Positions 11,380-21,480 of a DNA stretch of 64,000 nucleotides are shown one piece after another. The DNA is from Apteryx mantelli. Lineage: Eukaryota; Chordata; Aves; Apterygiformes; Apterygidae. The stretch lies in NCBI RefSeq assembly GCF_036417845.1, contig NC_089979.1:10283424-10347423 (forward strand), read 5' to 3'. The notes under the pieces are model-generated. The model did not search any database and had not been told where the DNA came from. It worked only from the letters and a program-made list of their open reading frames with translations. The stretch's first letter is position 1; the number at the start of each line of letters is the position of its first letter. Both the position numbers and the translations under genes were made by a program.

Positions 11380-13433
11380 GTATGTATCTTTTCCTTGTAT
11401 AGTTTCACATTACTTAAATTTCTTTGAATTTAAAAATGTGACTTTCTCCTGAAAATCCAGACCTGCATCCTTTTTTCAGGTTTAAGGGTTTGGGCTCCCC
11501 CCCCCATTGTTTTGCTGTATTTAGTGGCTGTTTTTTTTGGAGGGGGGGTTGTTTGTTTGTTTGAACTAATATCCAATGTTTAAACTCATGTAAGAGGAGC
11601 CTTCTTTTTCTCTTAGGATCTATTTCTTGCTGGGAGTCTGCTAAAAACCATCCTGACTAGGTCCGGCTTGACTGCTAGCTCGTAATGATAATCTGTGTTT
11701 ACACACATTACTGTTTATGATGCACACTAGTCTTCCATCACGTGAATGAAGAGGTGATGTCACGTCTTCGCTCTCTTCAGCATGCTTACGCTCTCTGTGT
11801 AAAACAAGAGAGGCAATTATCTAAAGTTCGCCAGAAATATTAAATTATACCTACAGGCATTGCTGGGAGTCTGAAAGACTATTTGTAATCAGTGCTGTAA
11901 GCTGCTGGTTTTCCTCCCTAAATGACAGGTAGTTAATCAACATTTTCTTTCCCTTCTTTCCTCCAATGTCATTTTTTTGGGTCATGCTCCCTCCTTCTCA
12001 GGACTGCATATTGCCCTGTGGCTTGCTGGTGCTAACCTCAGCTTCGTTCAGTCCCCCTCAGAGGCTCCAGCCCTCCCTTGACACTACTTGCTGCCTCCAA
12101 AGCCCTGTCCTATCATGCTGCCCTACACAAGAATTATTACCGGGGAAAATGAGACCCATTTCATGTTGATAAAAACAAATTCTTACTGCAGTGCTGCCTA
12201 TGATTTCCTAATCCAGCTGCAGCGCAACCTTCACTGCCTTGGCTCTGGCTACACACCAAGTTCTCTCTCGCTCGCTAGCCGGGCATTAAGTGTTTCAACT
12301 GAAAGATGGTTATCAAAGGAGCCATGCCCAGTGGAAAGCTGCTGTAAGAGCTGCATCATCCAGTCCCTGATTATAGTTACAGTAGTCAGGGAACCTGTTT
12401 TGTGAAGTACCCTGGGATCTTAAAAAACCACATGCCTGACAAATTCCATTAAAGCACTTCAGCCTGACTGTTTCTGAGGAGGGAAATAAGGGCTGTTGAC
12501 TCATATGCTTCAAAAATTTGGCTCTACAAGAGGAAACGGCCGGCCCTGCATGTTTCCCCTTCCCATTTTGTCAGCCTGTGGAAGAGGAAGGAGGTACATT
12601 ACTCTTCTGAAAGTAGTGATCAGCCCTGTAGCAGGATGAGAAGAAGGTTATGTGGTCTATCAAGACTTTGCTATTCCAGCACTGTTGGCTTGATAGTTGT
12701 TTATAATCTAGGCCTTTTAATAATGAAAAGCTCACACGCAAAGTGCCATTTTTTTTTATAAGTTGTTTGGTTATTTTTTATGAATATTATGCAATTCACT
12801 GGTTGCAGACTGTTCTCTGATAGAAATTGTATATGGAGGACACTTAATCAGTAGACATTGTGATTTGTTATAAATAGTAACATGCACATTGTTAAGAATC
12901 ATATTAATTCAAGGAGAAAATAGGTGGGCCTTTATCACTTTAAGTGAAGTTTTTTCTAGGATTTCTGGTATCCAGTCATCAGGATTATTATAAGTAATAT
13001 CACAATTGTAGCAGACATTTTTCTCAAGTGAGGTGTTTAGGATTTATTCAGTTAGCTAAGATAAATGGTTCTGAAAGACTTGCGCGTTGTTAATGTAACT
13101 TAATCTAACAGGCTAAGGAAAGTCAGGTCTCTGTTTTGGTGAGATTCTTGAAATTCAGTGGTGCATGCAGCTCTTCTAGGTTTCCAAATTCAATTGTAAT
13201 CATTTTGTTCTCTTTTGATTTTAAGATTGGCTTAATTTGTCCTATTTATAATATGCTTGTACAGTTTTGTTTTGTTCCTGTACACAAATTCAAGTATTAA
13301 CTAAATTATTCTTGTGACTGCCCAAGAACTTTCAGAAGCTCCTTAGGATCCATGGAATGCTGTTGTTTTTGAATGGAGTAAATGCAGTCTGTGAACAATG
13401 TATACTTTTTTTTTTTTTCCTCCTGTGTTACAG
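11380..13433 (+). other. ASAP2: ASAP2 last intron
   Basis: A 2.05 kb intron splitting the SH3 domain, with donor gtatgt and a strong acceptor (twelve T, then cctcctgtgttacag). A more GC-rich patch at about 11,960-12,540 has overlapping short open frames on both strands. They have no splice support and no recognisable similarity. C- and G-runs occur near 11,500-11,545. Confidence 0.88.
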
Positions 13434-13508
13434 ATTGGCCACATCGAAGGACAGCCAGAGAGGAAGGGGGTCTTCCCGGTGTCCTTTGTGCACATTCTGT
13501 CAGACTAG
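13434..13508 (+). CDS. ASAP2: ASAP2 terminal coding exon, end of SH3 domain and stop
   Basis: Twenty-four codons and a TAG stop: IGHIEGQPERKGVFPVSFVH then ILSD. It completes the SH3 fold with the conserved G-(I/V)-FP-x-S/N-(Y/F)-V signature as KGVFPVSFV. ASAP2 ends a few residues after the SH3 domain, so this is the natural C terminus and not a truncation. The acceptor is cctgtgttacag at 13433. Together the five exons give 274 residues, about the last quarter of a protein of roughly 1,000 residues. Confidence 0.98.
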   Translation: MGHIEGQPERKGVFPVSFVHILSD

Positions 13509-13624
13509 GAAAAGGAGCGAACAAACAAGAAACCCTAAACTTGAGCATTGCACATTCTTCATGCAAGACGGGCTTTTTAGCAAAAGCGAACGCTGCTGCC
13601 TCCCTGTAATCCTGTGCACAATTG

Positions 13625-13701
13625 TGTATATAGCTGCTGTTACAAAATAAGAATTCATTTAAGTTTCACCTCATGAGGTTGAATTATATGTATTGTAAAT
13701 A
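13625..13701 (+). promoter_or_regulatory. two Pumilio response elements (TGTANATA)
   Basis: TGTATATA at 13625-13632 and TGTAAATA at 13694-13701 both match the Pumilio consensus TGTANATA. They are 62 bases apart and within 200 bases of the ASAP2 stop codon. If conserved they would suggest PUM-dependent control of mRNA stability or translation. The motif is short and AT-rich, so chance occurrence is possible. Confidence 0.4.
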
Positions 13702-16113
13702 TACTGTGTTATTCTGCCTTTGCCAGTATTATGGTAGCCTTGGAACCTGGCACGCCTTATTGGGTTCGTTGAAGCCATCCTCGGCATCTAGCACTTACAT
13801 CTCTGTCTATGCTGTTAAAAATATGTATGAACTGCCAGCTTTCCAAACATAGGTGGTCTCCATCAACCATGTAACTGTACAGAAATGACTGTTCTTAATA
13901 ACTCGGTATTCTCAATATACAATTAGCAGAAAGTTAGAATGAGTGAATGGTTTTGGACAATTTAAAAATCAGTCTGCAGTTTATAAGTGTATGCAGTTTA
14001 CAGTTATGAAACCCACTTTGGTATTTATTTAATATAGTACTCAGTTAAGTGTAATTATGAAGACAAATATTCACTGACTTTACAGATAACAGTAATGTTT
14101 TATGGTGTGCATACAGCATTTCATGTTTATATTATGTGGACCTTTGCCAAACTGTGATTGCAGTTCCCCTGTGATATTACCTCACTATAAAAAGTTACAA
14201 ATTTCTTTCATTTGAAAACTTATGTTAATGGAAATTAGTCATATTGTTCTTTAGTAGATATATGTGAAATTTGCTGGTTTCTTTCACTGAACTCTTAGTA
14301 ACCAAGGACTTCTAGAAAATGTTGACTGTTGACATTATGCATGCATTTAGAGGCTTACTTGAAACCTGCCTTTGTACAAAAGTAGTACTGTAGTTACATA
14401 GCTACATTCGAAGAACAGAACAATTTTAACTTAATTGCTATTCAAATTAATGTGAGCTTGGAACAGTATTTGTTTATAGCTAATTGGCTCTTTGAAAAAA
14501 GATTTTGTGTTGTGTTTTGTTTTTTTTTCCCCTCTGTCTTCAACCTTGCTAAAAGTTAGTTACCTAAAATAAAATTTCTTAAGTGGTGGTATAAGGATAA
14601 ATTTAGATTATTGTAATTGCTCTAAAAAATTGACATTAAGGTGACCTTTCATGCATTTGATCAGGCTATTAATGACATAACCCAGATCACAAGTATCAAG
14701 CTGTGTTTAGTAGACTTCACTAAACTGTAATTGTAACTGTCTTAATTCAAAGCACCAACAAAAAAGCATATTGTTATAAAGTTAATTTCTAAGAAGATCG
14801 TTGGAAGGTTGCATTTGACCTGTGGTTTCTTGCAAGTTGGTATAAAATTGCATTGCCAGAAAACACTTGTATTAGTGAAAACATTCATTTCCTATCTCAC
14901 TTTCAACATCGTTTTTAACTTCAAAACAAAATGCAATTATGGTCTTGTGCCCCCCCTCCCCCCCCCGTTTGTCTATAGCAGGTTTTATAACTTTCATATG
15001 TAGTGTTGTATTACTTGCTTTAAATGTTATTTTGGCTTCAGTACCTAGTTCTGCTGTTTCAAAGCAGATTGTCTTGGCTGCATAGAAAGATTTTTCATTT
15101 CATAAAAGCACATCTCAAACTTTCTGAAGGCTTTCATTTTTAATCCAGTTTTACAAGACTGTAGTCAGTGAATATTTAATTCTGTTTATGTGGCAAATAT
15201 GGAAACAAATATTGGTCTAAATCAAATGTGGAAAAAATGCAAAATATTTATCAACTATTAATGGTTTTATCATTTATGACAAAATTTATTCCAAGAAAAA
15301 TTATTACACAATAAGTGAGTGAGCCTGCTGGCATCTAATCTTCAGTATTACCAGTTCCAGTATTTCGGACTTTACTCTGTTTTTTTTTTATTGAAAGGAA
15401 GTCAGGACTAGCGTTTATTTAGCATTCCATTTTATCCATTAATACAATGTTTTAAGTTGCATTAAAGAACAAAACCTATTCACTTTTGTGGTCAATTGTA
15501 TTTTTAAGTGATCTTGAAATAAACTGATAAAAGCAAACCATATAAAGAAAACCTAGGCATGTAAAATTATGTAGAGTCAAATGTCTATTCTTTTCTACGC
15601 TCTTTAAAATAGTATACATATGCATTTTATAAAATTAAATGAGTTCCGCTGGGAACAATAGTTCTGTTTATTCTGGCTTATTGTAGGTCATAAGAAATCT
15701 GAAAATGTATGATATTGATTGAGTTTAGTACAGTATTATATTTGAACTCAATGAGCCACTGTCTGCAATTTTGTACATGACATAGTATTGGAAAGTCTAA
15801 ATCTTTATGGAAAAATAGCTGATAAGGGGTCGGGGGGAGGGGCAGGGGAAGGTGCCCCCAGAGGGGGAAGTATGTTCTGCAGATGTTGTCTTATTTACTG
15901 TTGAACAACAGTTGCTATTTATTTTTTTATTACATAGTGCATCAACATGTACAGAAATCAGATCTGGTCGTGCCACTAGTTAAAATCTTGACTTCTCATA
16001 GAATGTTAAGGTAAAACATCAGTACACATGTCTATTCACATGTATTTAATGTGACAGTTTTTGAGTACTGTATGTGTTAATTTCTACTTTTTTAATATTT
16101 AAAATTGCTTTTA

Positions 16114-16119
16114 AATAAA
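16114..16119 (+). terminator. ASAP2: probable distal poly(A) signal of ASAP2
   Basis: AATAAA inside ttttaaataaatgtattcag, the last strong hexamer before sequence character changes. Cleavage would be expected at about 16,130-16,145. Upstream AATAAA at 15518-15523 is the main alternative. Confidence 0.45.
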
Positions 16120-16135
16120 TGTATTCAGTTGATCC

Positions 16136-19100
16136 CAGATATCTGAACAAGGCCCTTTTGTCAACTGGAATATCCTCTAGGATGAAAGTCGATTCCAAAT
16201 CAGTAGAACTTCAACACTTGAAATGTCTTTTTTTTTTTTTTCTTGAATATTGACCATCCTTTATATAATGCAATTGATTGTGTATATTTTTAAGAGCTGT
16301 TAAATATGGATGGAATTGCCTTTATCTGAAAATCTTTACTTACTAAAGTTAGAAGCAAAACACTTATTTTGTCCATGGGTTTCGATTGCTTCTCCGTGCC
16401 TTCCGTAGGCTCTATGGGCAGCTGCGTGTGTTTGTTTTTAAAGCGGACACTTCGAGCTGAGAAGAACTTCTGAGCGTGGCCCGCTCTTGTTCTGCCTTCC
16501 TGGGTCTCTCAGCACTTGACAAACCAGACAACGGCGCTCGAACTGACTTAAGCAGTACTAATCTTTCCTGGACAGAGTGACTTTATTGTTTAGAATTTCA
16601 ATTTGATGCTGCTTGTGCAGTTTATTTTTCCCCTCCCTGACTAGGTTCTGGAAAGTTTTTGATTTAACTGCTCCAAACTGCTCCAAAAAGAACAAGTCAC
16701 TTGAAATTTCTTTCTCATCCTCTGGCCAGAAAAAAAGTTGGAGTGTAAAGTTATACAATGTGGCTTATATCAAAAACAGTAACTGCAACAGCACAGGGCT
16801 CAAGAGACTGCCATGATAAGATAGCTTCTTTAATACTGTATTATTTAGTGTAGACGTAGCCCAAGTAGCCCATAGAATATTCTGCTCAAAACTCAGAGTT
16901 TAATGCAGTTGGAGGTGCTTTTTTTTGAGATGCTTATTTTAGCTCTTCTAAAAGACAGCTTGAGGCTTTTCAGATCAAGATAGCGTAGACACAGAACTGT
17001 AAGGTGTTTTTTATCTGTACAATTGTGAGCTAAAGTTTTTTTATCTAATACAAACTAACCTGTTCAGGTCGTCTTAATGACACTTTGGGGGAGTCATATA
17101 AAACCTGATTTACAGCTCAGTTGTCTGCGGAGAGTGATCAAGTTTCCTCTTGAGATAAGCTAAGTGCTATTTGTCAGCTTGTCCTTAAGCTTGCACTCCA
17201 CCTGCACTTGCAGTGTGCACAGGACCTGGGAATTTTGACTCTCTAGTTCTGGCGGACTGGAGTTAGAGTACCACTAAGAACGGTAGTATGTCACTGTACA
17301 GGCTTTGCCTTGTTCCTCTCTAAATTACAGAACAGATCCTACTGTCTGCAGTAATGTGGATGCCTGCTCTAACCTTTTTCTAATAGCGGGGAAATTTTGC
17401 GATGGCTGTCACATCCACTAATGCTGTTAGAGCATCCAATCAATAGTTTTCTGTACTGCCCGAAGAATGAGTGTTTTGAACAAGCATTAAGTTTACCCGG
17501 AACGTTAAATCTAGTGTTAACACTACTGTGCAATTCCTCTGTTTGATCTTGGTTCGTATAGTGTCTGATTAGAAACGTCCCCTCGTGCTCATTACTCTTT
17601 GCTGCAAGGCAAGTGTGGGACTAGGTCTGTCCCCCATGGACAGGAATCTTTTTTTTTTTTTTTTTTTTCTTCCCCTTGAAGTTATGTTGTGTAAGTAGAT
17701 CACTCTTGAAGGCTCAAGCAAGACTGCCCTAGAATGGCTGCATTAGAAGCTGTTCTGTTTACTTTGGTTAAGTTCAAACAATAGTGTAAGACTTGAGTTT
17801 TTGGTAACTAATTTCCCCAGTCTCTTTCCAAGACTCTCCTAGAGAACACTACAGGAAAAACTTACTGCAGCTATCTATAAACGTCAAGAGTAAGAAGTAG
17901 CATGCGATAGCTGAAGTCTGAAGCTGGTCTCAAACCCAATCTAGCAATTAATGCTTTTCTCCCTTCCCTGCCCTCACATCCCTGGGAAGGTGGTAACTGT
18001 AAACATGCTTCTGAGCTGAAGTTCTTAGTGTTTAAATAAATATTCAAAAACTGTTACTTATTGAAACAAAAGTGCTCCTGAGCTTGTGACTGACCTCTTG
18101 AGCTCAACTTGCACAGAAGAGGCCAAGAGCTGTTTGTCAGTTAAGCAGGGGTTTTGCAGTGGCTTTCTGTTGGGGCCTGCGGACTTCCTCAGCGACTTGA
18201 CCACACCAGTAGCCACGGGCTGTTTCAAAGACACCTCAAAGACGAAAGCAGACATCAGTTTTTCAAGCAAGGAGAGATTATACTCCCTATAATCACCTAT
18301 CTGTAATGCAGCTCATCCAGTCCATGTCTCTAGACCTATGTATTCATGTTTGCTAGGCTTCCCTTCATTCAAAATTTTAGATTTTTTTTTCTTTCAGACC
18401 TGTAGAGGTACTTTACTTCTAGGCAGGAAAGCAAGAGCCCTGGGCTGAGTCTTTGTAGCTGAGCAGTAGGTGAGCTGCAGGTCCTTCCTGAAATTGCCAA
18501 CCACATACTCTCATTTCACTTGAGATTTTTTATTGTATGGAAAACTGTCCAGAAGCTGGGGACAGGGGGGAAGCCATCTGATCCAACTCAGGGAGCACTG
18601 CAGTTGTTCTCACCTCTGTGGATAGAAATGTGGGGATGAAGGGCAAAGTCACAGTCCAGGGTCTTCCTTGGTCACTGTGCTCTCTATAGGAACTGTGCCA
18701 GAAAGAAGCTGGAAAGCAAATGCTAAACCTGCACAGAGCTGGCAGGCTGCTTACAGAGGGAGTTTAGCACCTAGGACAATTGGAGGACAAAGACCTTCCA
18801 GTGTTGAGCTTCATGTGAACTGAACTGATGTTCAGTGGTGTGAGAAGGTGGCACTTCCGAGTCTTCTACAGATTATTAGAACAAATCTGAACTCTGCATG
18901 AGCCATAAGGTAGAGGTGCAAGAGCAGAAGAGCTGGAGGGATGGGGGACACAAACAGCAAATTGGACACCTTTGAAAGAGTATGAATGGCTCCCTCATTG
19001 CTGTAAAGATCAGTTATAAGGGGCCAGCACCCCTCCTCTGAGCACTGCCTATAGGTGGGCTATATTGTCCCCCTGGAATTCAAGACTGCATGGTGATTCA

Positions 19101-19773
19101 ATGGATGTGAGGAAGTGAAGGCTCCATGTGCAGGAGAAACAGAACCAGACAATAACAGAGGTGTGGGGGCAGTGGGACAATCAGTGAAAGGCCTGTGAGG
19201 GAGCAGAAGACACCAGATTTGCAAGACAGGGTCCATGCTCAAGGCATGGTGGGCAGGAGCTAGGGTGCTGCTACCCAGCAGTGTCTGTCCGCCTGGAGCT
19301 GGGACACACTCCTGCCTCCAGGGGCAGCAGCTGCTTGCAGAGCCTAGATCCTACCTCATACGTGGTTCTGGCACTCCAGCTACCTCCTCGGAGAAGGTCT
19401 GGCATGGTCACCTTGCCTGGGGCTTGATCTTGCTCAGATTATCCTTTAACAGCACCCCTGCTCCTGCTAGGTCTGTCTATGTGAGATGCTACAAGATCCA
19501 GCAGAACAGCTCCTTCCATCCCCATTCCCTGCCTGGACACAGATAGAGTAGCCATGAAAAAAGAGAAATTTGGGGGTGGGAAAACTCCCTCCTTCAAACT
19601 CATTTCAAAAGTGGCAGTTTGTTCCTGTCATTTTCCCATGGCAGCATTCTGCCTAAATGCTATTTGTGCCCCCGGTAATGTTTATTTAGACCTGGGTCTC
19701 TTTGAGGTCATCACCTCACTGTCTGTATAGCAGGACCTAGTCTGCCAATGAGCCAGCAGCTTTAGCTACTCAC
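16136..19773. other. region between ASAP2 and the minus-strand candidate exon
   Basis: No recognisable gene. A run of twenty T lies at 17649-17668. Two well-bordered exon-like segments occur: one on the + strand at 18398-18469 with stops in all three frames, and one on the minus strand at 18614-18692, listed separately. Composition rises in GC from about 18.4 kb towards CpG island 1. If the candidate gene at 19.8 kb is real, this stretch must contain the rest of it, in a tail-to-tail arrangement with ASAP2. Confidence 0.5.
18614..18692 (-). other. candidate exon, possibly second exon of the minus-strand gene
   Basis: On the minus strand a good acceptor (cagcttctttctggcacag) precedes 79 bases that end CCACAGAG before gtgagaac, a strong donor. 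Spliced to the candidate exon at 19,774-19,870 it would add VPIESTVTKEDPGL and then a TGA, giving a 46-residue product. I do not recognise the peptide, and a stop 35 bases before a junction is unusual but tolerated. It could equally be a noncoding exon or a chance pair of splice-like signals. Confidence 0.2.
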
Positions 19774-19870
19774 CTGATCGAATAATGTAAGAGGAGGCAC
19801 TTAAGAGACATCTGTATAGTTGCTCCATGACCTGCTTTAATTCTCGGAGCTCAGGCCTTGCTGCTGCCAT
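19774..19870 (-). CDS. candidate first coding exon of an unidentified minus-strand gene
   Basis: On the minus strand an ATG at 19870-19868 sits in strong Kozak context (GACATGG) and opens 32 codons. They start MAAARPELRELKQVMEQLY and end SASSYIIRS, then one base before a perfect donor, G|gtgagtagc. The peptide looks like an amphipathic helix (ELRELKQVMEQL). I do not recognise the protein. A ZNF143/THAP11-like motif lies 26 bases upstream of the ATG, as in many housekeeping promoters. Alternatively 19,774-19,916 could be an internal exon, because tgtctcactgcaacag ending at 19917 is a usable acceptor; the promoter would then be in CpG island 1. Downstream exons would lie at lower coordinates, tail to tail with ASAP2. 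Not confirmed. Confidence 0.42.
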
Positions 19871-19895
19871 GTCTCCATCCACTTTGGGCCAAACA

Positions 19896-19908
19896 TGGGA
19901 TTTGTAGT
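19896..19908 (-). promoter_or_regulatory. ZNF143/THAP11-like promoter motif
   Basis: On the minus strand the sequence reads ACTACAAATCCCA, matching the core of the vertebrate promoter motif ACTACAATTCCCAGCATGC in all but one core position; the 3' half is weaker. The strand and its position just upstream of the minus-strand ATG support a promoter firing to the left. Recognition is by eye from the consensus. Confidence 0.5.
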
Positions 19909-20161
19909 CATTGCGGCTGTTGCAGTGAGACATGTGCCACAGAGCAGGACCCCTCTGGCAGAGCATCGAAGCCCCCTGCAAGTTAACGATAGTAGAACTG
20001 GGCACCAAAATGCCATTTTGAGAAATTACCTTAGGTGTATTACCCTCATCTGATCCCCTTCCCTTCCTGAAAGGGATCAACAGTGCAGGAGAACAGCAGC
20101 ATCTGTTGCTGGAGAAAAAGCTCAAGGACAGTCTGCGTTAATCCTTCCTGCTGGGGCAGAG

Positions 20162-20214
20162 ATGGGAGCCTCATCTCCTCGGGGAATCCCTGCTCCTTCC
20201 GTGACCAAGATGCC
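20162..20214 (+). other. weak candidate first exon on the + strand
   Basis: ATG at 20162 in good context (gagATGG) opens MGASSPRGIPAPSVTKMP and runs to a strong donor, CC|gtgagtatg, at 20215. It lies on the shore of CpG island 1. No similarity was recognised and no downstream exon was found, so it may be chance. Confidence 0.15.
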
Positions 20215-20399
20215 GTGAGTATGTGAGCAGCCAGCATGAAATGGAGGAGGAATTGAGCGGGGTACCACAACAGCGCCAGTACCTGAGCACATCTGCAGAA
20301 ATTAAAGGAGCTGTTTGGGACAGAAGGAAAAATCCGGTTTTGAATAAGATTTTTTTTGCTGTTCAGTTTGGGAGGATCAGTCTTAAAGGTAGCACCCTA

Positions 20400-21480
20400 G
20401 CCAGCTGCCTTGGCCGCCAGGTAATCGGATGGTCGCCCGACTCGCGGTAGCGGCGACCACCTCCGCGTTCAGAGCCGCGAACAGCCTCCCTCCCTCCCTC
20501 CCTCGGGGCCGCCAGCCGGGCCGACGGCGCAGCGCCCCAGCGCGCAGCTCCGGCGCGGGCCTGCGGAGGAAGCGACGCCGGCCCGGCCGAGCCGCGGCTG
20601 CCGGCAGGGAGGCGAGGAGCGGCACGGCTGCCCCCGCCCGGGCCGCGGGGAGAGGCGAGGCGAGGCGAGGCGAGGCAGGTGCCGCGGGGCGGCGCGGCGC
20701 GGCCGAGGGGGGCCGGGCGGGCGGGCGGCGCGGGGCGGGCAGCGGGCCCGGCGCTGCGAAGGTGGCGGGACCTCCTCTTCCTCCCCCCCGCGCCGCTTCC
20801 TTTTATAGCGATGCGGCACCGCGCTCGCCGCCCGCCGCCGGCAGCCAACCTGTGGCAGTGACGCCGGCAACCCGGAAGGCCGGGCTGCGAGCCGCGGGCT
20901 GCCGCCGCCCTGCCCGCCGGCCCAGGTAGGCTGCCCGCCGGCCCGCGCCGCGCCGCGGGGCTGGGGCGGGGCGGGGGGCGCGCGCCGGCCGTTGGCGGCC
21001 GTTGGCGGCGGGCGCTCGCTCGCTCGCCCGCCCGCCTCGCCGCCGCCCGACGGGAGCGGGGGAGGGCTGAGGGGAATTGGGTGGCCGAGGGGAGCGGGGG
21101 GGAGCGGTGCCCGCTCGGGGCGGGAAGGCGCAGCCCTGCGGCGCCGGGGAGGGGGCTCGTCGCTGCCGCCGCCGCCTCCCGGTGCCGCGGCCGCCTGCAG
21201 CGAGGCTCCGGGGCGGCGGGCGGGCGGGCGGGCACGGCCCCTCGCCGGTGCCCCGAGGGGGGGCCGGGCCTCGCAGCGCTGCAGGGGCCTCTTCCCCCGG
21301 CCGCGGCGCCGTGGGGCCCCCGGGCAACGGCGTTTCGGGGCAGGAAACGCATCCTCGGGGCAAAAGCCCCGGGCTGGAGCTGGGGCTTGTGCGCTCTGTC
21401 CCAGCCCCGGAGCTGCCTGAGCCCGCTGCCTCAGTTTCCCCCTTTTTAGAAGGGGGCAGCGAGACCCCCCCCACCCCCGT
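20400..21480. promoter_or_regulatory. CpG island 1
   Basis: About 1.1 kb of very high GC and CpG density with sharp edges against flanking DNA of ordinary composition. It contains a GGCGA tandem repeat at about 20,651-20,675, a direct repeat of gccgttggcg near 20,988-21,008, and GCTC and CCCG microsatellite-like stretches at about 21,012-21,040. A TATAAAAGG box on the minus strand (20807-20799) and a possible + donor at 20925/20926 (cccag|gtaggc) are consistent with transcription in either direction. Long open frames on both strands, the longest 329 codons, reflect lack of AT-rich stops and are not evidence of protein. The gene it serves is not identified. Confidence 0.8.
20799..20807 (-). 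promoter_or_regulatory. TATA box-like element in CpG island 1
   Basis: On the minus strand TATAAAAGG is a full TATA consensus inside extreme GC-rich sequence, which makes chance less likely. A start site would be expected near 20,770-20,777, transcribing leftwards. Read on the + strand, the same bases give the weaker ttttatag. Confidence 0.45.

Larger units (their letters stand above)
13509..16135 (+). other. ASAP2: ASAP2 3' UTR (end approximate)
   Basis: AT-rich sequence with no reading frame after the ASAP2 stop. AATAAA hexamers lie at 14568-14573, 15518-15523 and 16114-16119. The last would give a UTR of about 2.6 kb, close to the length I recall for mammals; the earlier ones may give shorter transcripts. 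Two Pumilio-type motifs lie near the stop codon. C-rich runs lie near 14,950, and a G-rich stretch lies at 15,828-15,866. The true cleavage site cannot be seen from sequence. Confidence 0.7.

Noticed and set aside
18398..18469. A + strand segment with a strong acceptor and a gtgagc donor.
   Set aside because: All three frames contain stops, so it is not coding. It could only be a noncoding exon.
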